Shown piece after piece: positions 1 through 10,941 of a DNA stretch of 64,000 bases. A model generated the notes under the pieces. That model did no database searches. It was not told the origin of the DNA and saw nothing but the letters and a program-made list of their open reading frames with translations. The stretch lies in NCBI GenBank assembly GCA_948146395.1, contig OX411559.1:41144739-41208738 (forward strand). The letters run 5' to 3'. Positions within the stretch are counted from its first letter, which is position 1. Each line of letters begins with the position of its first letter. A program made the position numbers and the translations under genes. Source of the DNA: Fragum whitleyi (lineage: Eukaryota > Mollusca > Bivalvia > Cardiida > Cardiidae).

Positions 1-153
1 GTGTAATAAATGGTCCATTACAAATTTAATTGGGTTGGCAATATTCGTGTCCGAAGTTTTGGTACATTAAATAAATGTTTGAGAAAAAATTCAGGTGGTT
101 CGTTTCCATTGCTCGTGAGTATATTAACTCTTCGTTGAAATTTAAAAATGATT
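1..153. other. Flank beyond the LINE relic, nothing recognised
   Basis: No coding signal or repeat match was seen. It lies just past the C-terminal codons of the degraded LINE and may be its 3' UTR, which is inference. Confidence 0.3.
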
Positions 154-3100
154 TCAAGTGTTTTTCAAACTGTTACGAATTTCCATCGCTTCTGCTAAAT
201 ATCTAGAAAGATTAATTTGCGTCCTTTTTCTTGAGGATGAAATTAATTGAAGAAATAAAGGTTAATTAGGGAAAGAGCATTTTAGATATTTCAATCTATT
301 TTCTTTATACCTAGAACATACAAGAACGAAATGATATTCTGTTTCCAAAAGAATTTGGTTACATAAATTACATTTTCTTTCTGATCTCACAGTGTTATTA
401 TATCTACCGGTTTGGATAACCAGCCTGTGGTCAGATATTCTCAGTTTCGTGAGAAGAATTTTATGCTTATCATTTTTAATATTGGTCAAATATGTTTCTA
501 TTTCAAATTCTATCTTGAATTGTTTATAATAGTATAATGTACAATTTGAAATATTAAAGGACCATATCTTAATAAACTGATCCCTTATTCGTCTTTGTAG
601 CAAAGGGAAATGATTTATATCCGTGTTTGTCTCAATCCAAATATTATTTAAGCCCTAATTCTGTAACTGCGATTTAATTCTATAAACCCAACTAGATTTA
701 TTTGCACACAATACATTACAAATTTCTAGATATGTATTTTTCAAAATGAGATACTGTGTTTTTCGAATTTTTAGCCAATATTTAATTGGCCTTTTCAGGG
801 CAATAATGGAAAGTGGGTATCTTCACGATTCTCCAAGAACAGCATCATTTGAGCTATTTTTACTAACACCGAGAATTATCTTTATCTTTATGTGGAAAGA
901 ATCAGCTTGTTTATATTCATAAATGCCCCATTTTTCTGAACTATATAAGATTATTGATACAACAATTCTGTCAAAAAGCAGTAATTTAGTTTTGATATCC
1001 ATTGGCACATTCTTCAAAGAGCAATAAGACCGTACATAGATTTCATAGCTTGATCATGAAGAGTTTGAAACGCAGGCACAAAATGTCCTGTTCGATAAAA
1101 TTAATGCCTAGATAGCAAGTTTTGTCTACAATTTTTAATGTTTCACCATACATTTTTCAATCAAAATTCTGATCGCTTTTGCGTTTTTCGAAAATACAAA
1201 TTTTAGTTTTATTTACATTAATTTTCAGTCCCCATAAATCTGAATACATTTCTATATCATTCAATAATGATTGAAGGCTTTCTTTATTAGTGGTGAAAAC
1301 AGCATTATCGTGTGCAAATAAGAGTAAATAGAAACTAATTGTATAAAGATCATTCAAGGTTAGATTATCAAAGTTAATTTTATCGCTCATGTCATTTATA
1401 AAAAGTAAAAATAGTATCGGTGAAAGTTAATCCCCCTGTTTCAACCAAAGCCCTATGTTGTAGCTATCAGAGAAACCCTTTTCTGTCGATATTTTAATGC
1501 ATGCTGAAGCATTACTGTTGTTATTTTTTTACATTGTAACGAATTTTGTACTTATACCGATGGAAATTAATTTAAGCCATAGCGCTTCCCTATGAATAGT
1601 ATCGAACCACTTTTCATAGTCTATGAAAGCACAATACAATTTATCTTTGTTTAGTAATTCTTTTAAATAATATTGTGCAGGATAAAAGTACAATCAACAG
1701 AATAGGTAGATTTCGAGCGGTAGGCCATGAAATCTACTTTTAACGGTTAAATTTCCGTGCTATTCTTTCAAAAAAGATAAAACAGAAATAACAAAGATAC
1801 AAATTAGCTTTAAAATGAAACTTAGTGCTTGTGTTAGATCTTAAGGTTTACTCATAGACCTATGGTAAGGGACTCAATGCCTAGGTCAGAGCTCAGTTTT
1901 GAAAATACACTTATACTACATGTGTCTCTTAAACCAAATTGAGAATCATTAAACACATTTTCATCTTCACACCAGCTTATAAGGCGATTACGCAAACATA
2001 GTGAACATATTTAGCTAAAGTAATTACTAGCGTTATCACTCTATAATTACCAGGGTCAGATTGGCTACCCTTTTATGAATGGGCACCAAGACCCCTTTAG
2101 TCAATGACTTAGGATATGAACCTGAATCATAAATAATGTTAAAAATTCTTACAAGGTAGGGAGAAATGAAATCTTAAGCGTCAATGAAAGAGTCTACTGG
2201 AATATTATCAATACCAGGACTTTTATTCCTATTAACGAAGAGATAACTTGGCAAATTTCCTCCTGTGTCTAGTGCGTCCAAATAAGTCTCGTTACTAGTG
2301 GGCGTGGCTACGTTATTGATATTGAATATAGAAGAATTATTGTTCAATAGATTTAAAAAATACTCAAAAACTCATATATTTCTTTTCAACATCGAACTTT
2401 GTTCACTAGCCGATTTAGCTTCATTAATACTTTTCCAGAAATTTATAGCGTTGGTTTTGCTTAGATTTGCTATAATATCCATTTGTTTCCTAAAATATTT
2501 CTGTTTTTCCCTTCTTTTCATCTTCTTATTCGAATTTCTATACATAAGAAATTCGTCAAGATTTATTTGCGACTTATCTATTTTGTATTTATGTTGGCTT
2601 TTCAAACATTGATCTTTTGCCTGCTGGCAAATTTGGTTACACTATTCAGGCTCTTTGTTTCGTTTAAAAGAGTTTCTATTTTTATGTATCATTTTACCAA
2701 GATTGTTCAAACAACTATTATATACAAAATTTGATAACCCATTTATACACTCATTTAATGAAATGTCATTATTCCCCAAACCCATTATTATTGATTCGAT
2801 CGAATCTTCATTGTTTGATAAATACAGTTAGAAGATATCTTTATTTTGTTCATTCCATATTATTTTTTCGTAACTGCAGTTCTCAAAAGTTTTATTAATT
2901 AGGTTGAATTCCTTTTCCTTAAATAGAAATATTAAAGCACAGTGGTCAGAGAATTCACTGAGTTCTAATACATTAAAACCAGGTATAAAATAAAAATTAA
3001 TATGGTTTGTGATTATGAAGTCAACAGTACTTTTACCGAAAATTCCATTTTTGATAGTAACACATGTAAAATTACCATTATCAAGTCTGCCATTTGCTAT

Positions 3101-3160
3101 ATGCAGGTCATGCTGTTTGCACAGTGTTTATAAATTCTTGCCAAAATTATTGCCAAAAAA
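154..3160 (-). pseudogene. LINE ORF2 remnant (endonuclease C-half, RT, zinc tail)
   Basis: Visible in minus-strand translation: an endonuclease end with NGRLDNGNFTC and the SDHCALIFLF motif near 2940; an RT block with NKSPGIDNIPVDSF near 2220-2240 and PKSLTKGVLVPIHKR near 2080-2120; motif A as AFIDYEKWFDTIHR near 1600-1630; motif B as SPILFLLFINDM near 1390-1430 just after an in-frame stop. The catalytic FADD-type box is degenerate (LLLFAHDNAV near 1310), so a catalytic Asp is lost. The C-terminus has CNLC...H...C (262-603), then INLSRYLAEAMEIRN ending with a stop at 154-156. These are established LINE ORF2 signatures. Several frameshifts and stops make it non-functional. Confidence 0.85.
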
Positions 3161-3770
3161 CTTTAATGGTTATTTCACAATTATCTTATCGTCGCAGATA
3201 ACTATTTTCACTCACTTTGATGCCATGAAATAATAAATTGTCTCTCACAGAACGACTTTGCGGTTCTAGGATGCTCTCGTTAAGCCTATTCTTCTTTTTA
3301 CATGACGTTAATTCATACGACAATTTCTTACTAAGTTTTTTTTTTCATTTTCCAATGGACTTTCAATTTCCCCACATTTCTTCGCCAAATTATTGCACTG
3401 TTCAGAGTCGTAATTTCTACTGGTTTCAATCTTAGTTAGTTTAATTCTGTTCTACGAACTTGTTGATTCTATGCTTGACAATCTAGATTCAAATCCTGCA
3501 TTTTTTGTCCATTTCAGTCAGTTTTAATTCAATAACTTCGAGACACTTGAGTTTATGGTTGACCGATTCTATCTTAGTCTCTAATCTCGTTAACGTAATA
3601 TGTATCTGATCAGTAGGCTGTTGACAAAAAATTGGGCTGCGGGTTGTAGTTGTGTAAAATGTAAGGGCGATTGTTCTGAATTTTGATAGTGTTCGTTCAC
3701 TGGAGTCGCTGGGCTCGAGTATATATATAAAAAATCTGATTTTGTAGTACGTAGAATTGATATTTTTCAT
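3161..3770 (-). pseudogene. LINE ORF1 remnant (coiled coil and RRM-like start)
   Basis: The frame at 3489-3770 ends in a heptad-like helix (LETKIESVNHKLKCLE). Further along the minus strand, near 3180-3290, SVRDNLLFHGIKV resembles the start of the RRM-like core of LINE-1-type ORF1 proteins. Stops interrupt both parts. The core then runs directly into endonuclease sequence near 3150-3170, so part of ORF1 and the endonuclease N-terminus have been deleted. ORF1 assignment is inference from motif shape. Confidence 0.6.
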
Positions 3771-4606
3771 ATTTTTCCTTCTTAGTTTTAATTCGTGGCC
3801 GCCACATTCCCCTTAATAGATATATTTAACAGATAGATATGGTCTAAAAGTATCTGTAGACACTCAGGTGACTCTATATTTACAGTACGTGGCTGTCTAC
3901 TCTACTCTGTGTTTTGCACCTAACGAACATTTCAAATTGTTGGATTTGTCACGCACAGGCTCCTTTTATTTTTCTGTTAAAGAGTAAAGATTGATCTTTA
4001 ATGGAAACTTTTTTCTCTAAAATAAGATACACGTATTTTCTAGATTGACAAATGTTTCATGGAATTATCTGACATTTTCTCTGTTTGAAAAAAATTCCAC
4101 TTTATATTATTCATACAATTTAAAATTGTAGGTTGACTTATTTTAAATACTCAATTGATCAATTTTGATTTAATTGCCTTGTTTTACTTAATATCGGATA
4201 CATGAATCATTTATTTCTCAACTCTTTATGAAAATATACTCTTTTCAGATGTTGATATGACAACCCAAGAAGAGGAATGATATTATTGAGGATTACCGAG
4301 ACATGCTCTTCTACCAGAGTATCCTCAAGTACCCCTTAATCGAACGATGCAGTGAAAGATCGACATCTCAATTTCCAGTCTCTATATTCGCAAGACAAAG
4401 TGAACGCTCAGCTGCAAATTGGATGGGGTAACTTTCTGATTCTAAATTACGTGTGTATTTTATTTACGCATCTTCAATTGCTAATTGTACTTTAAGATGT
4501 GTTTGTGACATTTACGGCGACAACGTGGAATATTGGATTTGTTAAAGCTAACCTTCTTAGTGTATTTATGCGAGATTATTGAGGACTAAAATAAAAACTT
4601 GAAAAA
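3771..4606. other. Noncoding stretch upstream of the GPCR; dispersed repeat piece
   Basis: About 3790-3975 resembles 15960-16110 in the same orientation, which marks a dispersed repeat of unknown class. The rest shows no coding signal. The GPCR promoter or a 5' UTR exon may lie here, but no TATA box or clear splice pair was established. Confidence 0.4.
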
Positions 4607-5938
4607 ATGGGGAAACAGGAGGAAAGGCTTGGAGTTGCAATTAATGGATCGAGTTCAAACAAAGGACCCACTGATTATGAACTTATAAATCGCCTGAATG
4701 ACGAAGAATTACTACGACTTATACCCCTTTTAGTGTATTTATGTTTCATTACAGTGATCGGTATCCTTGGTAACGGCCTTGTCTGTTATATATATAGATC
4801 AAAGTACACAATGTCAAGTTCAAGGTGGTTTATTTTCTTTCTCGGAGCAGTAGACCTAATTTTGTGTGTTATCATTCTTCCATGTGAGGTCGCTACAACT
4901 TTTCAACAATATAATTTCAAAAATCAGTTTTTCTGTAAACTGACTGCGTTTCTAAACTTATGGACATTACTTTCCTTGGGTCTGACCTTAGTTACCGTTT
5001 CCATAGATAGATACAGAAAGGTGTGTAAGCCCATTGGTTGGCAGATCAACTTTGAGAAGGCGAGAGTATTATGTGGTATTGCCCTTTTAGCATCGTTTGT
5101 TATATCTTTACCCGTGTTTGGAGTATACGGAATACATCGACTAAATATTGATGCATATAATGTAACAGTCACTGTATATGAGTGCTCGTTTCGAAGTTCC
5201 GGTGCGTCCAACTTTGCGTTCTGGTATGTTCTATTCGGAATGGGGTTGTTCGCTTGCGCTTTGTTGACGATTTGTATTATGTATTGTTTTATTGGATCTG
5301 AAATATCGCAGCATATACGACGAGAAAACATGAAAAGGCATGCCAGTTTGACAGCGTCAATGGCTCCACGTCACAGAATAAGCAGACCCGACGATCAGCG
5401 ACAAACAAAAATTGTTCGATTCACAACCATGGAACCTGAAACCAAACGCGTCAATTTCACTCCTCCAAAAAATAACAGTGTGGCTTCCAACGACACTGAC
5501 GAACATTCAGTGAACATGTCAGACGAAGATACTGGCGATTTTCAATATCCCACATTTCCTAAACGACGGAACCTTGAAAAGACAAAATCAAGAAGGGCTC
5601 GCAGCGCCAGAGCTAAGAAAGCAGCGATAAGCATGTTTTTGATTTCGATAGCATTCGTTATCAGTTATCTTCCTTTCCTTAGCTTATTAATGGCCCGAAG
5701 TTTAGTCGAAAACTTCGATGAAAATCTGACAGATACAGAGAGGGCCGTACATAAATTCTTCCTTCGATCTTATTTCTTTAACTGTGCAATAAACCCATTT
5801 ATTTATGGAATATCGGACTCGCGTTTTAGGGAGAACTGCAAAACAATTGTGTGTTCTATAATTGATTATTGTTTTGGTAAAGTAAGAAAAAATATGCTGT
5901 GCTCTAAAACTGTTGAAAATATTGAACATCTGAAATGA
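4607..5938 (+). CDS. Class A (rhodopsin-like) G protein-coupled receptor
   Basis: This 443-residue protein is a plasma-membrane receptor predicted to signal through heterotrimeric G proteins. Seven hydrophobic segments are visible at about 38-62, 72-97, 108-132, 152-176, 202-229, 338-362 and 384-404. Class A marks are GILGN in TM1, DRY at 134-136, NPFIY at 396-400, and C110 with C192 for the TM3-ECL2 disulfide. TM6 has FVISYLP in place of the usual FxxCWxP. N-glycosylation sequons lie at N13 and N185. The third cytoplasmic loop is long (about 230-337), basic and Ser/Thr-rich, with an acidic patch near 297-310. The start is the first ATG after an in-frame TAA at 4592-4594. The reading frame is uninterrupted by introns. 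The ligand is unknown: it looks like a peptide-receptor-type or invertebrate orphan, and no closer assignment is supported. Confidence 0.93.
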   Translation: MGKQEERLGVAINGSSSNKGPTDYELINRLNDEELLRLIPLLVYLCFITVIGILGNGLVCYIYRSKYTMSSSRWFIFFLGAVDLILCVIILPCEVATTFQQYNFKNQFFCKLTAFLNLWTLLSLGLTLVTVSIDRYRKVCKPIGWQINFEKARVLCGIALLASFVISLPVFGVYGIHRLNIDAYNVTVTVYECSFRSSGASNFAFWYVLFGMGLFACALLTICIMYCFIGSEISQHIRRENMKRHASLTASMAPRHRISRPDDQRQTKIVRFTTMEPETKRVNFTPPKNNSVASNDTDEHSVNMSDEDTGDFQYPTFPKRRNLEKTKSRRARSARAKKAAISMFLISIAFVISYLPFLSLLMARSLVENFDENLTDTERAVHKFFLRSYFFNCAINPFIYGISDSRFRENCKTIVCSIIDYCFGKVRKNMLCSKTVENIEHLK

Positions 5939-6080
5939 CCAATATACTGTTTGAATATATTTAATCGACCAATTTATATTAAAAGAATGATTTTGAAATA
6001 CTTACATTCTTTAGCCAGACCTACATGTATGTGGTATAGAAGTTGGAGGCAAGGAAATTATTTTATGGTAGTACTGATGT

Positions 6081-6095
6081 AATAAATGTAATAAA
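6081..6095 (+). terminator. Candidate polyadenylation signals of the GPCR gene
   Basis: Two AATAAA hexamers (6081-6086 and 6090-6095) lie about 145 bases after the GPCR stop codon. Position and sense orientation fit a 3' UTR end, but hexamers are frequent in AT-rich DNA. Confidence 0.4.
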
Positions 6096-6521
6096 TACCA
6101 GGAAACCATTGTTAGGTGATCGAGGTGCTACGATATAACTGAACTATTGGTGAAAGCAGCGTAAAATCTTATTCATTTAAACAAACAAACATTTTATAGC
6201 GCATCGAACGCGCGATTATGCAGGAATTGTTATAATTGGAATACTTTGGTTAATTGATTTCCGGTAGATATTGATAAATTATAATACAGTTATTTTACAA
6301 GTGAAATCATCAAAAGTAAAAATTGTAAACACCTCTTTCGTTCAAATCACTAATTTTATCTAAACTGACCCGTTATACCCATTATTTCGGAACGTTGCAT
6401 ATTAATCACGTACAAGATGGCACCCATTAATAGGGTGTGCCCTACATTTTTTTTACATTTTATCGGATTAATGCATTAATGACCTGAACTAATCGTGATA
6501 TTTTAAGCTATTTTTTTTTTA

Positions 6522-6700
6522 AAATGAGGGTTTACGCCGCTCTTTTAACTGTTATTTCGCAGCGGATTGAGCAATTACGATGGATTCCTGGTATTTCTCT
6601 AACTTGTCAGTTATACCATTACACCATTTCGTAACTTACAGCTGCTATCCAAAAATGGTTTACGATCATCCACCATTTGGCGAGAGCTTTTTTTGTTATA
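6522..6700 (-). mobile_element. Truncated SINE copy (body only)
   Basis: The body matches the SINEs at 7567-7835 and 52081-52328, including a CAGGAATCC-type core and AGCTGCTATC-like motif, read on the minus strand. The tRNA-like head is absent, as expected for 5' truncation or decay. Confidence 0.7.
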
Positions 6701-7566
6701 TCGATAACCCCTTTCTCGAGTGAACAACGAAATATATTCGTTCCGAGTGCCGAGTTTTCTTTGAGTGAATCTTACCTTTATCAAGAAATAATTGCAATCC
6801 AATAAAATAAAGAAATCTGATTAGTTTAAATTGCATCACGTGGGGAAATCCATTGCACTTTATTTCTGTATAAAGTGCAATAGGTCTTCGGGAAACCCCC
6901 GAAATTCGATCTGCGAGCCCTGAATTAACCTAGTTCCCGATCATCAACGCAACATTGCTATTCAATCTTATAAATTAATATATTTTCGAAAAAATTTACG
7001 ATTACAAGCATGCAGTTCTGATTCTGAGCCGACCTAAACTTAAAAAACAGCGAGTCGACGAAGACCTTCAAGCAGCCCTCTCTGGCCTCTCAACTGAGAT
7101 CGACCACGCCGTTTTCGTTTAAAAATACAGACTAACTTGGCTGAAACAAGCTTTTTTGTCATAAGTACCTCTACGAATTTTAATGTTGTATAATTTGAAA
7201 ACTGTTAACAACGCAATGTGACCCTGAACGCAGGGCAAACTTGCAGACTAATAAGGGCATATATCTTTTACATATTCCGGTTAACATTTCTTGTTCTATG
7301 GAATTTTTCTTAAATCACTGATATATATTAAAATGTTTTTTAATTCAGATCAATTAAGTGTTAATCATATTTCATTTTCTTCATTAATAAAGAAGATACC
7401 GTAAATAAATGCAAATTTGTACAGTTGAAAATTTCCTGCAACAAACAGTGTTAATGAATTAAACATGACTGAAAGGTTTAATTAGAGGTTGTTTCAAGCG
7501 AAAAAAGTGTTTTTGTATTGTTTGAAAGGCGATAAACATGGCTTTTAGAAATTCGTGTCGCATCGG

Positions 7567-7835
7567 TTTTGTTTGTTTGTTTGAATGTGTTTAACGCCGC
7601 TTTCAACAATCTTGCAGTTATTTCGCGGCGGCCGGAGCACCTAACAATGGATTCCTGGTATTTCTTTCACCTGTACTACCATTACACCCTTTCCTAGCCT
7701 CCGACTGCTATCTCACATAGGTTTACGATTATCTACCCATTGGTGAGATACAAACGTCGGATTGGATATTTGCCGCCACCGGGGATCGAACCCACGACTT
7801 CCGGATTGGAAGTCTAATGCGCTATGGTGGCGGCT
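7567..7835 (-). mobile_element. Full-length tRNA-headed SINE with target-site duplication
   Basis: The minus strand carries a tRNA-like head at 7772-7834 with box A (TAGCGCAT-like) and box B (GGTTCGATCC), a conserved body, and an AAAC-rich 3' tail at 7567-7590. Flanking direct repeats are GTGTCGCATCGG (7555-7566) and GTGTCGCGTCGG (7836-7847). Blocks A (near 25640) and B (near 50015) carry the uninterrupted site, which confirms the element boundaries. SINEs of this kind are transcribed by RNA polymerase III and mobilised by LINE enzymes; that is family knowledge. Confidence 0.9.
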
Positions 7836-7970
7836 GTGTCGCGTCGGTACTACCGTAAAAATTAAAAACATCGTGAAAATGACCGGACGAATGATATGGA
7901 ATGATTTTGGAATGAATTTGAACGAATGTAAATGAACGTGAGCTTGTGGAGCGAGATAGGAGTGAAATTC

Positions 7971-8040
7971 AAGGGAAGTAAACCAATATAACTAATTTTG
8001 TTCAAGATGAACAAAATTAGCTCTGTTTATTACCTCCCTT
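7971..8040. repeat. 70-bp near-perfect hairpin shared by blocks X, A and B
   Basis: Arms AAGGGAAGTAAA / TTTATTACCTCCCTT enclose an inner palindrome TAATTTTGTTC / GAACAAAATTA. The same structure recurs at 25771-25840 and 50116-50184. It may be a tiny foldback MITE inserted before the blocks duplicated. Confidence 0.7.
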
Positions 8041-8233
8041 TAATAAAATAAACATTACTTTCTGTTTGTGTTTTTTAATGTCCTAATCAGCCACTTGAAG
8101 ATCCACACCAGCCAATAAAATCGTAGACTAATTTGATCAACTTGAATTAAATGTTGATCGTCTTGGCCGATTCTGAAATGTTTTCTAAAGATTATTGAGC
8201 TTTTTGATCGAATTGAGAGAGTGTTTTGAATGA

Positions 8234-8480
8234 ATGAATGGAGCGCTGAGTGAACAATTTAGATTGGCTTTGATCGGAACGGCAGTCAACTTAACGTTGT
8301 TACAATCCGTACATCCTGACTTCGCCTCAAGCTGCTATCCCACGGAAGTTCACGGCTATCCATCCATTAGAAGGGGTCAAATGTTGAGAGAAGTGTCGCT
8401 AACGCGGATCGAACCATTGACTTTCCATGATTTAAATTGGGAGTCGAATACACTACAAACTTCAATGGAAAGGCGTGCAT
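8234..8480 (-). repeat. Old SINE-like unit (X copy)
   Basis: Minus-strand remnants of a SINE body (AGCTGCTATCCCAC on the plus strand) and a box-B-like GGATCGAACC. Homologous units lie at 26034-26280 and 50370-50620, so insertion predates the duplication. An 87-residue open frame here is a by-product of the repeat. Confidence 0.55.
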
Positions 8481-8543
8481 GCGAAAACATTATTTGATAA
8501 ATTTGAAAAAGGTCAGTGCCATAACTGAAGATTGTATAAATAT

Positions 8544-8667
8544 AATAAGTATTTAGTGTTTTGTTTGAAAAAAAATCTAACGAGGTTTGGGGAATTGATA
8601 ATTGTCGAGGCTCTGTCGGGACAATTATCAATTCACAACCGAGTTAGATATTTAGTAAGAATACGTA
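8544..8667. mobile_element. Foldback (hairpin) element, family F1, partial right arm
   Basis: The left arm (TTTAGTGTTTTGTTTG ... AATTGATAATTGTCGAGG) faces a complementary right arm (ACAATTATCAATT ... GAGTTAGATAT) around a CTCTGTCGG centre. Other copies are at 32720, 50879 and 54379. No coding capacity. The class of the mobilising transposase is unknown. Confidence 0.75.
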
Positions 8668-8823
8668 AACTTCGACGCATGAAGTGATACAAAGACTTCC
8701 AACAATCTATCATTTAAATCACGGTAGATGGCGCACATAACAATGGATTCCTGATATTTCTTAAACCATTAGTATATTATGATTATTTGTTCCCTATTCA
8801 AAATAAGAACTTACACTATTAAG

Positions 8824-9163
8824 GTGGATACATTTGTATGCATGTCTCATAAAAACATTTTGCGGACCTAAAAAAATAGACCATCTATCTACTAGCCTGA
8901 GGTGCGTTTTTAGATTACGAATGTTAGTATTTCATAAGATTTTAATTCCAAGCAAATTGAATTAGTTATGGTTATTCCACAGTCATTCTATAATGGATAA
9001 ATTTGTATACATGTCTCATAAAAACATTTTGCGCCCCTAAAATAAGACCATCTATCTACTAGCCTGAGGTGCGTCTATAGATTACGAATTTTAGTAATTC
9101 ATTAGATTTTAATTCCAAGCAAATTAGAATAGGAATTTGGTTATTCCAAAGTCATTCTATGAT
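8824..9163. repeat. Tandem dimer of a 170-bp unit
   Basis: Two adjacent units (8824-8993, 8994-9163) share ATGTCTCATAAAAACATTTT and CTAGCCTGAGGTGCG. A single copy is at 33645-33813 in block A. The copies differ by scattered substitutions. Confidence 0.85.
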
Positions 9164-9169
9164 GGAAAA

Positions 9170-10749
9170 AACAAAAACTTATACCACTGAAAAATATTCC
9201 AACTTGCAAGTTGTTTATATTATATTCTCTTGATTGCAAATGTAGAACATGTTACGTTAATTGTAGAAAATAAAGTTTATGTTATATCATGTTGTTTATC
9301 TTCCACCTAGGTTTGTTAGATACATTGCATATTGACACATCATTCTTGTCCAACAACCATCTTCAGCTCACGAGCGTCGTCCACAATTTCTTTCTTCACG
9401 TCTTCTCCTCCTAGACCAGATAGCCAATCTTGGTGAAACTTGGCAGGAATATTCCTTGGGTTGAGCTCTACCAAAGATGTTCAAATAAATAAAATCCACC
9501 CAAACTTTCCCTTTACCCTAAACAAAGAGGGTGAAAATAGGAAAATCTTCAAAATCTTCTTTTCTGAAACCAGGGGGCAGGCAGCTTTCATATTTAGTAT
9601 GTAGCATCATCTAGTGGACCTCTACCAAGTTTGTTTATATCAAGACCCTGGGGTCATATTTGGGCTCCACCCGGGCGCATCCCTTATAACATAGAATGAA
9701 AGAGCGAAACAACATAATTATCATTCTTTCTGTTGGCTGAAACATTCCATAGTATTGATCTTATGTAGGAATTTTCTCCTTGTTGACATCTGCCTATTTT
9801 AATAATTATGCAAACCATCTACCATTTTAACCTCAAAAATATTTTTTATGTGCAAGAGATATGGGCAATGGAATTTTAACAAGTTGTTAAAACACAAAAC
9901 CCCTTCCCCTTAGTCTGATTGTCTGATGTGGGACTTCACAGTGTAGTCTTCAATCGAGCCCGGTGAAAGGCTTTGTTTTATTTCATATTATTTTTTTTTT
10001 TTACAAATACCTAATTATTATTGATTTGTATTCATTAAAAGTTTGCGTTTTAGAAATTTAAAAACTGTTCTCTTTCTTCTCTTAAACTGTGATCTCACTA
10101 ACGTATTTTAAAGTAAACTTTTCATTGTCTACAAGACTTTATTTTAAAAAAAAATAGATCTACAATCTTTTATTATAAACCAGAAATATTACAAGAACTT
10201 TCCTTTTATTGTAATGGGCAGCCAACTTAAAACTTACCCTTCTTATTAAATCATTTAGAAAACTACATTGGACAATTGTTGAATTGAAAATGAAATCAAA
10301 CAAAGCATTTTTTATCATCATTCACAATAAGCGGTATTTTAAAATTCCTTAAAGAAGGCAAACATATTTGCCAACCTTAGGCAATTCACGATTCCATGAA
10401 TGTTCATTGTTATTGTGAGTAATTCTGTTCAACATTTTTCGATAAAGAATAATCTTCAAATAAAACTGCATTGGATCACTGTTGTCTATATTTGAATTAC
10501 ACGAAATATTTCTTCAATATAAATTGACTGAGTTGTGCAAACGTTCTTTTTCTACGACATTGTTGTGTTGCGGAAGTAGTTATTGTGATGCAGTCGAAGA
10601 ATGTCCCATGAAACAAAAAAAAATGGCCGCCACATGTCAATATCTGTAATTCTTACCTATAAGCTATAGGCGGGCTTCGCCACGTTTGTAGTCTTAAATC
10701 TTTGTCAAGAGAAAAAACACACAATGTCAGTCACAGGTGTGACATAGAT
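9170..10749. other. Noncoding stretch; decayed 145-bp-family fragment
   Basis: About 9380-9680 resembles the decayed 145-bp tandem-repeat family seen at 34718 and 55915 (AGCTCACGAGCG, CTTGGTGAAACTTGGCAG). About 9790-9910 matches 34005-34060 in block A. No gene was seen. Confidence 0.5.
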
Positions 10750-10941
10750 TAATCGTGTGATTCAGTGTAAGATAATCTTCGCAAGCTAAGGGTTCTAGCT
10801 CCACTATGTTCCTTACGTAAGGAACATAATGGAGCTAGAACACATAGCTTGCGTAGATGGTGTAAGATCGATTTATACTTCAATTGAGAGGATAACAAAA
10901 GCTGAATTATCAATCGATCTTACTCGTAAAACAAACGATTA
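10750..10941. mobile_element. Foldback element, family F2, with inner 74-bp palindrome
   Basis: The ends are inverted (TAATCGTGTGATTCAGTGTAAG and the complement of CTTACTCGTAAAACAAACGATTA, compared loosely). Inside, 10780-10853 is a near-perfect palindrome centred on TTACGTAA. A second copy is at 39338-39478. Noncoding. Confidence 0.75.

Larger units (their letters stand above)
154..3770 (-). mobile_element. Degraded non-LTR (LINE) retrotransposon
   Basis: Minus-strand translation in shifting frames gives the parts of an ORF1 plus endonuclease/RT LINE in the expected order from 3770 down to 154: ORF1 coiled coil, ORF1 core, apurinic-type endonuclease C-terminal half, RT, Cys-rich C-terminus. 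Many stops and frameshifts interrupt it, and the N-terminal half of the endonuclease is missing. The element is therefore dead. The clade is not assigned; the APE-type endonuclease plus a Cys-Cys-His-Cys tail excludes R2-type elements. No target-site duplication or poly-A tail was identified. Confidence 0.85.
7198..10000. repeat. Block X of a three-copy local segmental duplication
   Basis: Colinear similarity is visible with 23661 onward (block A, continuing after the LTR element at 32716-34400) and with 49648-50650 (block B). Shared landmarks in order are CCTGAACGCA, GCAAACTTGCAGAC, a fixed hairpin, GAATGAATGGAG and an older SINE-like unit. X and A additionally share the 170-bp unit at 8824 and downstream sequence. 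Copies differ by many substitutions and by insertions, so the duplication is not recent. Confidence 0.75.

Noticed and set aside
4924..5331. 135-residue minus-strand frame
   Set aside because: Antisense shadow of the GPCR coding sequence.
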